Assembly: GCA_023105745.1 (NCBI GenBank)
Contig: JALGQZ010000004.1
Location: forward strand, 63,771,112-63,835,111
DNA length: 64,000 nt
Source: Austropuccinia psidii
Lineage: Eukaryota; Basidiomycota; Pucciniomycetes; Pucciniales; Sphaerophragmiaceae
Direction of reading: 5' to 3'
In this document: piece after piece, positions 11,804 to 26,318 of the stretch
Position numbering within the stretch: position 1 is the stretch's first letter
How the letters are laid out: the number at the start of each line of letters is the position of its first letter
The notes under the pieces: model-generated
What the model was told of the DNA's origin: nothing
The model's input: only the letters and a program-made list of their open reading frames with translations
The model's database searches: none
Program-made: the position numbers and the translations under genes

Positions 11804-13513
11804 GGGTAATTTATTGCACTGTTTGTGATACAGTAAGTGATTACAATTGTGGACCTCTTCCTAGAAGAATTTAATCCCAGCAAAGGGCTTGGTTAGGGTA
11901 AAGAATTTTTTGCTTGACGTGCGAAATCCAAATGCATATAGCCCCCCAGCCATACACCCATGAAACTCCTAGAAAAACAAATGGAAAGACGTGCACAAAG
12001 TTTTGTGATAAAACACAATCTTTCATTTTTTGCTGATTTACCAACTTTCTATTGGTGGTTTTAACTTAAATTTTAGCACACTATAGTAGGCTATGCTTGA
12101 TAACAAAAGCAAAGAATCTTCCAGAATTGATCCAATCTGCGCTCTCAACATAGAATCATACACCACTTAAGCTTTGATGAAAGCCATATCCAGTTGAGAA
12201 AAGTTAGCTTCATGTTATGTCAACATGCATTCAGTAATATTTGGAAAAAAAATTGCAAATAACCTATTCCAAATTGAATAACTCTGATAAATACTATACA
12301 ATCTCCAAGCAAGAGCTGATAATTAAGCAAACAAATGGGATAAAGCTCAACAAACTTGTGGATGAATGACAGTTATTTTTTAGATTAAAGATAATGATAA
12401 AATTAACAAAAAAAATACCTTAAAATTTAATTGCCTTGTTATTTCACACCTCCGGTAGTCTCCACAAAACTTCTTGAAGACATAACTTGTGTTGAAATAA
12501 ATATTACGGCCATATTTAATGCCTTAAAATGTTTTAGCAGGACAGATAAAATATTATTTAGAGATAGAATAACTTATACAAGATCTTACATGAACCATGT
12601 GAGCTTGGTTTAATCTTTCAAGATGACTCTATTAAATAGTATTAATAATACTATAGCCATTAGTTTTACATGGCCAAAAGAGTTGAACTTGAAGAATAAC
12701 TGCTCTAATAGTTAATATTAGCTATGGTCAATGCTAATTAGAAGCTATGGTTCAGCAATTATCAGTTGATTTACTATAATTATTACTACATAACTTTGAG
12801 GGAACTACTGTTGGATACAGGTTTACCATTTAATAATTAACCAATAATAGGTTGAGGAGCCTTTTCAGTAAGGCAAAGATGGCCTTTCATCACTTCTGAG
12901 AACCGGGAGGCTTCTTTGTGCTCTTTCACGCTTCCAGTTGTGAAAATTTTCATTACAGCAGGACCACTTCTGGTCCTATGACCTAATACACGCCTTGGCT
13001 GGCCTTTTTTTTGGTTTTAAATTTTACCTATAGAGGGTGACAAACTTTTTAAGTGACCAAATCAGCACTCTTGGGATGTGTCTGATGCCTCAGAATCCGT
13101 ACCTTTCACATCTGTTAGGTCATTATTGGTCATATTGGATGTGTTTTAGTCAATAATTTGGTTTACAATATCTGTAACAGGCTATACAGCTACATATCTT
13201 GTAAATCCAATTGTGGAGTGGTAATTTTCCATCCTAGATATCTCAGAAAATTATTTATATATATGTAAAAACTGAATACATAATTGTGGGGATTGAGAAG
13301 ATGGTCAATTCTGTATTCTTTATTCCTTTGTTTCTCTTCTTATACAGAAGCTATTTAGGTTGGAGTATTTTCTTATTTAAGTAACTCTGCATTAGAGGTT
13401 GAAAAAATTGCAGCACAGATATCTGTGTCAGTTTGGAAGATATAAAAAACTGAATGAAATAGTATTGAAGGGCTTTGTTGGTCCTTCCATTTGGTACTAC
13501 TGATTTCATGGCA
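11804..13513. other. Upstream region of UTP22 and unassigned DNA
   Basis: The first 150-200 bases should hold the 5' UTR and promoter of the minus-strand UTP22 gene; I see no certain core element. The rest is AT-rich. A more GC-balanced block at about 12840-13160 shows no reading frame or repeat that I recognise. The 60-codon frame at 12431-12613 has no support. Confidence 0.5.
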
Positions 13514-15395
13514 TGTATGAGGTATTTTAAATACACAAATAGGCCACAAAAGTCCTAAAATGAAATTTTTAATGTGAATAATCACAATTCATGACTTTTT
13601 ACAAAGAGAAAGATAAATAACTTTTCAGAGTAGGTAATTATATCAATTAAAGACCAGATTTGGGCTCTATGCAAAATTTCACTTATGGTTGATCCATAAG
13701 GTGTGTAACCAAAAAACAACTCTATCAGTTTTCAAAATTCAAAATACTTGAACACCTCATAATTAGTCTCACATGAATTTCTTTTAAAAATATTTGTTTT
13801 TTGCATTTTCACATAAAATGATATTATTTTGAAAAAACACATGTTGAATACCAAAAAAAAAACAAGTTCATCAATGTTTTTGAACCTTGAAACTTCTGCG
13901 TCAATACATAAAATCTTGATTGACCCATATTTAATTTCACTCTTGAGCCTGGAATAAATTAGTTTCATGTAAAAATAGTCAAGGGGGACAAATATCAGTC
14001 AAGAGATTCAAGGCACCCCAAAGTCTGAGGCCTCTGAGGTGTAACCAGACTTGAATCATCAATTAAGGGCTCATTATTGCTTAATAAATTAATACAAACC
14101 TTTTAGGACCCTGGTTACTGATGCTATTTCTCATTGAATCATGAGAAAATGGAAAATAATATGCTATTTTGATGTTAAAAGGAGGTAAAAAGCACCTTTG
14201 ACTACTTTAGCTCCTGTAAACATGTGAAAAATTTCTTATTTTTCAAATTAATACCAAAAAAGAATAATAAAACTCAATTTTTTGACTAGTATCAATGTAC
14301 TTACCTGATGAAAACAGGCCATTATCTTATCTGTAGCCTACATCACATGGAAAATGAGGTAAAAATTAAAAAATTAAAAAAATACAACTCCCAGTAAATA
14401 ATTTTGAAGATTTTAGGACTAATAGAAACATTGATTGTATTTAATTAAAGCCAAAATATAATTATTACCTCATCATATTAATTGAAAGTCTTACTTACAA
14501 TCCATTTTTGATGTTTCTACATCAAAAAATGAATTTTTAAAAATTTACAGAAGATAAAAACTGTGATGAAATATACAATAATATTTATAAATTTTCAAAA
14601 AAAATGTTCAAATAAGAAAAGATTTGAAGCAGTAGCTTCATTATTTCTTCTTAACCATGAATGGGTTTTTACCCCCACATAAAAGCGCATAATAAAGTAA
14701 TTGAGATAATTTTACATGAAAAAATGATTTTATATGAATCCAAATTAATTTATTTGTTTATAGTCAATTTTTTATAAGGCTACTCTCTCAAGCTCTGCTA
14801 TGAGCTGTTTTATTCTATAAGAGGAGTCTTCTTGTTACTTCTTTTCCCAATATAATTCAGTATCATTCAGATTAATTATCATATATTTGATATAATCTTT
14901 TATCTTAGATATCAATACATAATTCATAATTTCATGTATTTAAAAACCATCCAGAAATTTCTTAATGGAAATAATATTACACTATAAAATAGTGTTGTAA
15001 CTACAGCTATTATATTTTGATCTTGTATCTACTTGTTTTCTTCAAATCAAAAAATTATCTGTCTAAACACCTTTTCCAGTTTATTATATGGTTTATTTTA
15101 AGTATTAAGGGGTGTTTCTATTTAATTTTTGATTTAATTTTCTCCAAATTTAATATTTTATTCAAGAATTACTTATGACTACGCTTGAAAAAGATATATA
15201 TAAATAAAGAAAATCTTATATTATTTTTATAATGAGACTTATTAATATATACCTCCAATTTATTCTTGTAGAAAATCAATTCTTGCAGAAATATCAATAA
15301 TAGTATATGTATCGTAAAAGAGATAGCTAATTCATTGATTATTTTATTTTTATAACTATTAATATTATCAAGAGCTTTATATAAAAGAACTTACA
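13514..15395 (+). repeat. Decayed solo LTR related to TE2
   Basis: This stretch follows the TE2 LTR in order and orientation. A start like TGTATGAGGTATTTT leads to ACACAAATAGGCCAC; a middle block (AAGGGGGACAAATATCAGTC near 13980, then TCTGAGGCCTCTGAGG) and a promoter-side block (ATGAGCTGTTTTATTC near 14800) follow; the end is GAACTTACA. Identity is low with many indels, so this is an old copy or a diverged subfamily. No internal element sequence flanks it. The target duplication is not clear (flanks TGGCA and ATGGA). Boundaries are good to perhaps 10 bases. Confidence 0.65.
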
Positions 15396-18300
15396 ATGGA
15401 GAGCGTAAAAGGGTTTGCAAGCTTAATAAATTTGTATTTCTGTATTAAAAACTATCAGAAAATCTATATCAGTCATCTTTAGACATACAGGCTTGGAAAG
15501 CGGATATAATTAAAGGACTAATTCAGCTCCTCAAAACAGTTTTCCTTGTTTAGTGTTGTGATGAAAATCCGTTCTTTAACTTTGAAGGGGTTTCTCCAAA
15601 GTAAAGGTGAAAAATTACTCACTTCTAAAGGAGGGGTGAAGGTAAATTGATATGACCATTGGAAAAATATTTCTGAGAGACTCAAGAATTATCCCCATTC
15701 TATGTGGTTTGCATCAATAATGAGAATCTTAGATGAAAGGTTTAATCAAGGTTTTGTCTAAGTGGTTGATTTTTCAGAACTAAAAAAGTAATATATATTT
15801 CTCAAATTAATAATGAAAGACTGTCCTATTAATTCCTGTTCTTTTATAATACTTATTTTTCCAGATATAGGGCTTGAGGGCTGGTAAATTTACCTGAGGT
15901 ATGTTTATTTCATGCTGGTTCTCTTTCAGGAGTCACACTCTAGTAAATCTCTCACTAATTGTATTAGAAAATTATAATGGATGTTATTGATTTAATTGGA
16001 GCTAGGGAACATGCAGATAAGCATCTAATACTTCAGAAAAAAGTCTCTATGAATTTAGAAAAAATTCAAAAATCTCACTTTTACGCTGCCATATTATTTT
16101 ACTTATTTGTCTGTAAATGCGACCTGGTATTTTAAAAATAACACTTTTCCTCTTGAGTGTGTTAGATAGCCTTTTTACAATATCTTATCTTTCTTAAATG
16201 AATATTATTACTAATTTTTTTAACAAGTAAATCCTATAAATTATAGAATTGAATATTTGTTTTGCGGAAGGTTTTCTTAACAAAACGAAAAATGAGTGGC
16301 AGTAAGGGAAAAATACAGGTGATTTTTTCAATGTGTGCTCATAAGCATCAATTGACCTTATCTTCCTGTGAGAATTTTTTTTTTTTTCCTTAATACAAAT
16401 TATTTTCACACACACATATCACCACCATGATAAAAACATTGTATGGATATAAACAGTCCATTCAGGAAGTGTCCTTTGAGATCTGGATACTGTGAAGCCT
16501 TATATATGAAGGGAGTACCACATCAATAAGGAAGGGGGTTCACAGCCCTCTTAGAATACAGAAGGGTGGGAAAAAACGACCTTTTTCTACTTAGAAGATT
16601 CCTCAAGGTCTGTACCCCACATGGACCCTTGCACATATTGGTAGGAAAATATGGCCACACATAAGATAGTGGGGACATGGGGAGAAAGCTTTTCCAGCTG
16701 AATCTGTAAGTGGAAAAAGTAATTCTTCAGTTTATTAATCTTGGGATCATCTATACACTATCACCAGGCAAAACCAATAATAAAGAAGTTGGAAGTAACC
16801 TTAATGATGAATGATTAGAAGAAGGGATTAATCGTATGTGAGAGCCAAGTGGAGGTTTGTGAAAAATGAAGGATCTACAATACTTAGATCCAGGGTGGAC
16901 CTGAAAAAGCTCAAGAGCTGTGATATTCTAGGGAATTGGGGTCTTTTAAGTCCCCAGGAGGCGGCTCAGGGGAAGAAAGGGGGAGGTTAAGGTAAAGACA
17001 TAGCTCGGGCTCAAATACAATATGGCCAGAAGCCTTAATTACCCGGAAGGTACAAAAGGGGAGTGGTTTATATTTTGAACCAAAATATAATTGAAATCTC
17101 GTGGATTAGTTGCAATCTAACCTCAGCCCAAGAAATAAGAAACTAAGGCTATTCAATCAATATCCTAAATAATAAAGTGAGAAAGACATTATTAAAAAGA
17201 TAGTTCCACAATAAATGAGTATTCAAATTATGAATGACAACTTAATCTTTTCATTCATAATATTTATAATTATTCAAATATTCTACCATGTAGATTGAAT
17301 TTAAAGATTTTAACCTTTTTAATTTCTATGCTCATATAATGATAAACTCAATGTATCATAATTTTAATTTATATTTATTTTTAATGGTCTTTGAATTTAA
17401 ATCCTATAATATCACTTTTCATAGAGTTCCTTATAGTGGTAGCTGAAGAAACATGGCTGGAAACCACAAAAAGGACCCAGACTTTTTTCGCCTGTGGATG
17501 TAGTAAATTATTTGAAAAAATTAGAATTAGTCCTTGAAAAAAAAAGTCTATAGAGAAATATAACATTATTCCTACAGATTGACAAATTTTGTATCCAATT
17601 TTCTCATTTTATTCATCTAAAAGTATTTTTTTTAAACAATATAATTTTTATTTATTTCCATTGATCTTTCAACGTACAATTAAGACTTTATGCTTAAAGA
17701 TAAATAATCTGGCGCTCTTAAAACTAATATCCAAATCATATCTCTCATAGTTTCATCCATTTTTAGAAATACATCTCAAATTATTATTTACTTTTTTAAA
17801 AAATATTTCTTGGAGTAAATTGGTTTTGTTTTCATTTTCTGTTCTTTTTTTTGCAAATACGTTGGAAATAATTATTTTATTTTTTTCAAAAAGGGTCATC
17901 CAATAACCATGAAATTTCATTAAGTGATTTATTTTCTTTATTTGGAATAAGTTTCTCAAGAATAAAAAGAGATATATTGTAATTTTTATTTAATTCTTCA
18001 AATATTATAGAAAGAAAAAGTTAATATTTTATTGAAAATTGGCATGATTCTTCTTTTAATCAACTTAATACAGATGAGGAATCACAAATAGTGGAGAGAT
18101 ATTTATTATTTACTCATGATATAGGTATAAATATTATTTTATTTGAATTATTTATTTATGCATCTTCTCATTTTTGGGAGATCTCGGAGAAATTATTCAT
18201 AATATTTTCCAAAAATATTTTACCTAGGTTAGAAAATTCAAATGGCTGAACATTTTTAATCAAAATTTAATCAAAGATTTTTTTGTAATAATATTCATTT

Positions 18301-21300
18301 TTAAAATCAGATTCATAAGATGGAAACCGAAATTTTCTTGACATTTCATTTTTTTCTATTATTGCCACATAAAGTGAGATTTTATATGCTTAATTTGAAG
18401 TCTAGATCCATTTATATTGGTAAAGTAATAATAAGGCTAAAAAATTGTTTGATAAAACATAACACATATAAAATCATTTCTTGATGTGGATAAAGATAAT
18501 AATGACCTCAAGAGATCTACTATCACCACAAAAGCTTTCATCCTTGGAATGCAGAAAAAATATATACAAAATATGATTTTCCTTCATCTAGGAACAGATA
18601 AAATTATCGATTACATAATTCTTCATATTTTTCACTTTAAGAAATTTTGTCTTCTGTAAATATTTAGGATATTTTTGATACTCATTCTTTTTTATTCTTG
18701 AGTAGTCCAAATTTTTTGATAGTATTATATAATGGGTAGAGAAAAGAAAAAGGGGACATAAATGGCACTTTAAAGCCAAATAACGGTACATTTACATTTG
18801 AATTACTGCTTATAGGGTTATTAAATATTCATAAATGTGTCTAAAACTCCTTTTTTATAGAAATATTTGAGTTTTTTTATTTATTTTAATAGATCTTGAA
18901 TAAATATTTTTTAAATGGTACACCCCAGAGTATAGCTTGCTCAATATTTTGGGAATATAAGCCAATTTATAAGGTATACGTAATCATATTAGTATGATTT
19001 ATTGTGTTTTTTATATATTATTTTTTAATGAAGGATTTATTTATTGAAAAATTCTCACAGCTTTGGGAAAAATTAAGAGTGAATAATTTTCTCTAGAATA
19101 TATCTTGTAAAAATATTAATTCTAATTTTTGGAGTATCTAAAATTCAATTTTAAGATCTTGTATAAGGAAAAAATAGCCTTTAATTAATCCTATTATAAT
19201 GATTAAAAGTAATTTAATTTTTATAGAATATTAATATACGCACCTTGAAAGCTTAATATTGGGATTGGGTACAATTTTCAATCCTTGTATAGTAATATCA
19301 TATTAATATAATATACCTTATTTATTCATGGGTTCTTTCAGTATTGAGATCTTAATAAGTGATATTTCTTTCATAAACTTCAGGTTTCAGCTGTGAGATA
19401 AATTATCTTCCCAATAGTTTTGATAAATTGAAATCACGACTGATACCGGAAAATAATATATCCAGATATAAGAATCTGAAACCGTAAATAAATATTGGGA
19501 TACTTGATTGATTTTTTTTGGTTTTTCTGAATCTATATTTCTGTCTTAATTAAAAATCCTTTGAGATTTTGTACACTTAGTTAAGCTCTACAGTTAGTAT
19601 TTGAATTTATGGAGATGCTTCTGGTCTTAATGAGGTTACTTATATAAAGATATCCTAGCTATTTTCCTACTTCATACATTAAGGATAATTAAAGTGGAAT
19701 ATCAAATCATTCACTTTAAAAATTAAGCTTATTTAGGAAATAAAGATCTTATGCTCGAAAAAAATTCAAAATTCAAAATGAATTGAAGACTATTTTACAA
19801 AACAATCTGACTGAATGATTTTAGATAAAGCTATTACATGTGAGAGAAATAAGATCATAATACCTTAATTTACTCAGAAATTCATTGAGTTTACCTCAAA
19901 AGTGGATATTCTAATATATAAAGAGATTATTATTAAATTTATTCTATATGATAAAGCTAGAACTCACCAGGTTTATAAATTCATCGTCTAGTGAGAGAAG
20001 AATATCAAATGAAATGAAATATTTGTACTGTAGAGTGTTTAATAAAGAGAATAAAAAATAGTGAGAAAATTTGTGAAGAGAAGGGATAAGAAAGGAATTA
20101 TTCTTTCTTCAATATCCTAAATAATAACCAGGTTGATGAGGCCTTTGATTTATAATAACCTCATCATATTAACCAGCCTGTTTTAATTTAATTAAATTTT
20201 AGAAATAAACCTTTATATAGAAATAATTTTCCAATAAATGATAATTAAGTAACATACTATATTCATCAAATATTAAGAAGCTGAAATATTCTTTTGGAAT
20301 TTTCTTATAACAAATAGGTGGTGAATCATTATTAATTATATATTCAAGGTACAAAATTTATTAATATATCTTAAATTAATACATTATTAATTTGACAGAT
20401 AGTTGAAGCTAAAAAATCATTTACGTGTAGATTCTTATAATTATGGAATAGGATATTTTGAGGAGAATCAGATTGAAGATTGTAATAACAGAATTTATTG
20501 TATACTCCACTCTAAGTCTATAGAAAATGATATTTGTATAAATCGATTATTATGGAAATAAATTCTTGATAACACAAATTATATTCAGGTAAATACAACA
20601 TTGAAAATTACTTCTCCAATAAAAATATTAATAAGTATCAAATTTTGAGCTTCATTCCAGAACCAAAGCTATCAATAGCTTTTGATAATCGCTCTTAAAT
20701 ATTCAAGTGAATTTTATGAGGCAAATTAATTCTCCATATAAGCTATATTTTGGCACAAATGTAAGGCTCAAATGACAAGCACAAGGTTGTGTGTGATAAA
20801 TGAGGTAATTTAGTTTAAAAATATTTTTTTGTTTTATAATAAAATAGATAATCCTTTCTTTCTCTCAAGGATTATTTGAAAGTAGAATTTACTACCATGG
20901 ATATTTATCTGATATTTGAATAGCTCATTAAAAATTCATTGAACATTCTTAATTTGAAGAAAAATTTAATATTATTTGGGTTCAACTTCCCCAATTACTT
21001 CTAAACTTAATTCTAAACAGAAAATTATGGCTTTCAGGTAATTTATTCTGTAAAGATTCCTGTTTGAGAAACCTTTAAAACTCCCTATTTCTATCAAAAT
21101 GATATCTTTAATTAAATTAAAAAAAGACAAGTGAGATTATATAATCAAGCTACCTCATTTTTCAAAGGAAATGGGTGTTCTTAACTCCCACCTCCATTAC
21201 ATTATATCCTATTAATGTGAATTTTCTTCAATACTTTGGTATATTTCAAGAAAAAATTCAAGATTCATAATTTCAATTGGATAAATGATAACCATTCTGT

Positions 21301-23992
21301 ATATCTATAGGAGATCTTTAAATTAACAAACTCTTTATGTGAGCTGACCAAACAATATTATTAATTTGAGATACTTTTATAAAAAACTAAATTCACATAA
21401 GTAATCTTCAGGAACTAAAAATTTTTCAATTTAAATTGTGAAAAATCAGGGAAAATAGATGAAATTAAATATAAAAATAATCATAAATCTTACTCACTTC
21501 CTACCTATCATCATCCCCAAAAGAATTCTTTAAAATAAATACAATTCTTTCATTCTAAATTCAAAATACTAATTATTCCAAAAATAACCATAATAGAGCT
21601 CATAGAATTTCTCTATTCACACTTTATGTACCATAATATCATCATTATATTCCAAAAATTCCTTTCTGCTATATTTTTAAGGATTATTTAGCCTTGTTTC
21701 CCAACATAAATTATTTGAGATATCCTATTTATAATCTATTTTGAGCTCTTATATCTCCTAAACCGTAAATTCATTGGCCAAAAACAATCCCATATGTCTT
21801 ACGTGTATGGCTTAAATGCACTTTTTTCCTCAAAAAATATTGTTTTTTAGTATGTAAAGGGGATCTTATATGATAACTGTATTAAAGTAGGTGTGAAACT
21901 ATTGAGGAACCTCTCAAAAATCTCTTATTATTTATCAAGATAAAATATTATGATTTTAAAATAAAATAATGAAATATAACTTAAAAAAATCTTTGAATTA
22001 TTTTTTGGGATATTTTGTTTCAATCTGATGGTTATCAAATGGGAATAAGAGTAATCATTTTAGATTTCATGAAAAGAAATTTGAAAATACATCCGATAGA
22101 GCCAATGAGGTTAAGTAGAATTACAATAACTATAAGGCAACTGAGAATACCTTTGAAAATATCTTTTTAAGAAAGCTTTCTCCTCTAAATAAAAATTTTT
22201 ACCTTTGAAACCCTTATTTTGATTCAATATATAGCTCTTGTAAAAGAGTTAAAATCAAAAAAGTTCCACATTTCAAAAGGGAAATACCAAAAATAAAGTA
22301 AAGAAAGGTATAGTCATTTTACCCCTTTTGATACCAAAATTCCATCAAACAGTCAATTTGAAATTTACACTCTGAGGGGTTTCACAGAGGGAGCCTTTTC
22401 TAAACTTAAAATGGGTGTGGAAATTTATTTCTTGAAATCTCTAATTTTACATAGATTTTGGCCAAAATTATTCTGTATTTTGAAAAGGAAATATGTTTTT
22501 GAAATTGAAATTGGATATATCTTCCTTTCTGAATGATTTAATTGTCTGTATAATAAAAATGTTAAATATTTGGGTTCCAAATGAAGATTTACTTCTTTGA
22601 AAAAAACCTCATAAAAAATATGTGAGTATTTTTTTAAAGATGTTTTTTTTCTTCTTGTGAAATTAAGATAGAATAGATTCTTGGAGTTTACTAATTCCCA
22701 TGTTTCTAGTATTGAAATAATTTGGTATTTGATAAATAAGTGGAAAGTTGGCTTTATTATATGTAAAGGTCTTGGTATAGCTTCCGTAAATGGATAAAAA
22801 AATAAATTTAATTCAAAAAAAAATTGTGATTATCAGTCATCCTTCCATTATTTTAAAAAATTGAGTCACTTTTACGGTAAAATTGAAAATATTTATATTT
22901 ATAAAAAGGCTGTTGGTGAGGTATTTTGTTTCCAAAATGAATTTTTATCTTATTTTGTGACTAAAGCCCCCAGAAATTCTTTTTCTCTGAAAAGGTTTTA
23001 AAAAGTAGGTATTTTTCAGATTCAGTAGTGAAACATATTATTGATTATTTTCTTAGCTGAAAATTTTATTTTTTCAACTATTAAATAATACTTTTTTTGA
23101 GGGATTCATATTCAACTAAATATTATTAAAGAAAAATACTTTTTAAATTTGTTTTCTTAAAATCGTAAATTAGTTTTTGATTTTTATTTGCAAACTCCGT
23201 GTGTGAGCTTTCCATAATCCTCAGGAAGATATAAACCCCATCCTATTGAGTAATCTCTGCCCCGGTTATATGTTCAAAGGTCTTGCACATGGTATATTTC
23301 TTTGTTAACAATGAGCCATTAGTCTGAAATACTAGTGATAATGGTCTTTAAGAAATATTCAATTTTAATTTTAAAGTAAAAAAAACCAATTTTAATTGGT
23401 TTTGTAAGGTGTCAAGGCTATTGAGTTTGAACCACAAGTTACAAATCACCCCTTAAAATTTGATATAATTGAAATTTATTTCATGAGAATTAGAAGATAA
23501 TTTTGATTTGATTCTCAAGAAATATTTGGCATTCCAAAGATTAACTGCTATGATGTCTTATTTTAAAATTATTTTTTCTTAGAATTATTGAGTAAATTTT
23601 GGAAAAAATATGAAAAAAAGACAGATATTGATTTAAAAAATGAAGTTAATTGAGAAAAAAGTATGAAACAAAAATGAATATTTTGAGTACCAGATCAATA
23701 TGAGGGCTTATTTTTATGAAATAATTTAATATATTACCTTTGTAGTAATATGAAAGAACCAAGAGAAAAGTATTATTTTTTTTTGAATGAAAAAAATGGT
23801 GTTTCAATATAGTATTTGGGATTCAGATCTCATATTCTCTTCAATCCAATTTTTCTAACTTGGAACCCCTTATTTGAAGAGGAATATAAATAATATAATT
23901 ATGGACTTGAGTTATATTCCTTGGGGAGCTCTCATAATATTATATTTAAAATACCAAATTGAAAAATTGAATTATTTGATAGTAATATAAAT
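15396..23992. other. 8.6 kb AT-rich stretch, no gene recognised
   Basis: Very A/T-rich DNA with only short, biased frames (for example minus 16194-16415, 17381-17566, 17753-17959, 18588-18791). A block at about 16440-17080 is less AT-rich and G-rich on the plus strand, but I see no frame, domain or LTR similarity in it. It may hold transposon relics too decayed to read by eye. Confidence 0.55.
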
Positions 23993-23997
23993 ATTGA
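23993..23997. repeat. TE2 target-site duplication, left copy
   Basis: ATTGA directly before the LTR; the same five bases follow the right LTR at 34352-34356. A perfect pair shows that the element and its ends are one insertion. Confidence 0.9.
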
Positions 23998-25846
23998 TGT
24001 GAGCCTTGAGGTATATTTTACATACCCAAATAGGCCAAAATTATCTTGAAAATAAATTCTGAATTATGAATATATCCAAAATTCATCATTTTTGATTCCA
24101 GAAAAGATGAATAACTTTTTATTGAACAAGTAAATCCATGGATTTAAGGCCATATTTGGATTCTACACAAAAATTCACCTAGCGTAGCTCCATAGAGTGA
24201 ATAAGCTCAAACTAACTCTTTGAGGTGGTAATATGGAAAATACTTCAATACCACATAAAAGATCTGTGAAGATTTTTGTTTTTCTTAATTTCACGCCAAA
24301 ATAATGGGAATGTGAGATATACCATGTTACATGGTAACTAAGAATAGTGTTATGCATGTTTTGGGCACTTAATATCATGGTATTCTTACATTGACGTTTG
24401 GTACACCCATAGTGGATATCTCACTTGAAGCTTAAATTTCTATTTTGATGTGAAAAATAGGCAAGGGGGACAAAAGACATCAAAGAGAGCCAGGGTACCC
24501 AACTTCTGAGGCCTCAGAGGCATGGAAAGCTCCAAAGCTTGGATCCATGGCTGATCTTGGCCCAATTGGTAAGCTAAAACACTTTGGTAACTTGGTTACC
24601 ATGTTACAACTACAGTAAAACATAAGAAAATAGCAAATAACCTGCTATTTTGACGTGCCAAGGAGGTAAAGAGCTACTTAGACTCCTGTAACCATGTCAA
24701 TTCTTAATGACTTTCCATGGATAGACCCTAAAAGAGTAATTAAAACCCTTTTTGGACTTGTATCCATTGATTTACCTCATAGCAACCAGTTAAACACTGA
24801 TATTTGCAATTCTACGTAGAAATGAGGTAAAAACTTCAAAAATTCATTCAAAATACAATTCTTGATGAATCTCTCTGAACCTTTCAGGACCAATGGAGAA
24901 CTGTATTATCTATGGTACAACCAAAAAGAATCATAGTTTTACTAGTAAAATTAAAGGTTTTACTTACAGTCCATTTTTGACTATTCTACATGAAACACTG
25001 AATCTTCAAAAATTCACAGTAATTACAACCTGTGATTAAATTGCCAATAACATTGATAACTTTGAGAAATAAATGATTAATTTGAAATAAAAGAATATTA
25101 ACAGATGTTACTCCTTTTATCCTTAGCCATATTGGGGTTGGTAGTCACGTAAAAGCATCAATTAAGTAATTATGATAATCTTGCGTGACAACAGATGATG
25201 CAATCAATAATCCAAAAGGGTTTATTGTTTTCTCACCCACTGGTTTTTTGGATTTCTCCATGCCACGCCTCTGTGAGCTTTTGTTGACATAAAAGAGGCC
25301 TCCTCTTGCTGTTTTTTCCAAGAATCATCTTATTATCCATTTATATCATTATTACCAACAAGTAAGTATTAGTTAAACTATTATTAAGTGTTTTGATTCT
25401 TTCAGAATTAATCAGAAAGACTTGAAATCATAGAATCCAACCATATATTGTTGTAATCCTGCTATAAATCATTTTGATCCCTTAAATCCACAATTCTATG
25501 TCAAATTTCTCTACTTATATCTTTCAATAAGTTCTTTGGAGTATAAGTGAGTCATTTATCTTTAATTCTTAAAGTTTTTCTCTAAAATTAGTTTTCTTCC
25601 AGAATCATCTTTATAATTATTCTTGCAAAATATAATTATATTATTAAATTCTTCTTGTAATTGATTCTTTTAGACAATTACTGCTCACTGTTAAAATCAC
25701 TAGTAGTGTTTAACATGTGAAAGAAATAATTCTTTAATTTTTTAATTGTGGCTATAATAATATTTTATTATTATATTTCATAAGAACAGACATAGTACTG
25801 TTAATCAATAGTAATATTATCATCAGTTTCATAGTGAAATCTTACA
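23998..25846 (+). repeat. TE2 5' LTR (1849 bp)
   Basis: Begins TGTGAGCCTTGAGG and ends TCTTACA; matches 32443-34351. A TATA-like CATAAAAGA at 25288-25296 lies upstream of a pyrimidine-rich stretch. A consensus donor CAACAA/GTAAGTATT follows at 25361/25362, about 65 bases downstream of the TATA-like box. It lacks two short blocks present in the 3' LTR, near 32515 and near 34110. Confidence 0.93.
25288..25296 (+). promoter_or_regulatory. TATA-like box in TE2 5' LTR
   Basis: CATAAAAGA, at the same relative place as the box in TE3 (43079-43087) and TE4. Likely core promoter of the element. Confidence 0.4.
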
Positions 25847-25848
25847 TT

Positions 25849-25866
25849 TGGGGGCCTGGCCGTGAT
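25849..25866 (+). other. TE2 primer-binding site (putative)
   Basis: TGGGGGCCTGGCCGTGAT, two bases after the LTR end. It matches the TE3 site except for one base and resembles TE1 and TE4. The tRNA is unknown. Confidence 0.6.
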
Positions 25867-26318
25867 TTTAACCATATTCTAGACTTCATTTTTTTGTTCC
25901 AAAAACTACCATACCTACCCATATCTTATATTTGGAGTCTTGGCTGTGTTTTTTGAACCTTTTGCGTTTAATTAATATATTATTAAGGTCTAAAATATAT
26001 TAATTTGATAATTCTTTCTTTCAATTTGAAGTCAAAATAAATTTTTATTTTTGAAATTGTCTTAAAATCTTTTTCATGGAGGAATTTGGTTTAATTTTAT
26101 ACTGTATTTACACGTGGCTTTTTTCACATCCAAAAACTTATAAAATTATTCTTTGAGTTACTCTGAATCAATTTTGATTCAAATTCTTAAATTTTAATTT
26201 TTTTCTCTTTAAAAAGAATATTTTTTTAATATTAAAAAATATAAAACTTATAAAAAATCTTTAAAAATATATTAAAAAGCATAAAAGATATTTTTTCTCT
26301 TTTATATTTTTTTTCTAG
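25867..26318 (+). other. TE2 untranslated leader
   Basis: AT-rich spacer between the primer-binding site and the leader segment, ending in a strong acceptor-like run of T then CTAG. No frame is seen. If the donor at 25362 is used with the acceptor at 26317-26318, a 957-nt intron would remove it together with the primer-binding site. Confidence 0.4.

Noticed and set aside
11671..11883. 70-codon minus-strand frame over the UTP22 start
   Set aside because: Wrong frame for exon 1; the 11803 ATG frame joins exon 2 in phase and continues into recognised Nrap motifs.
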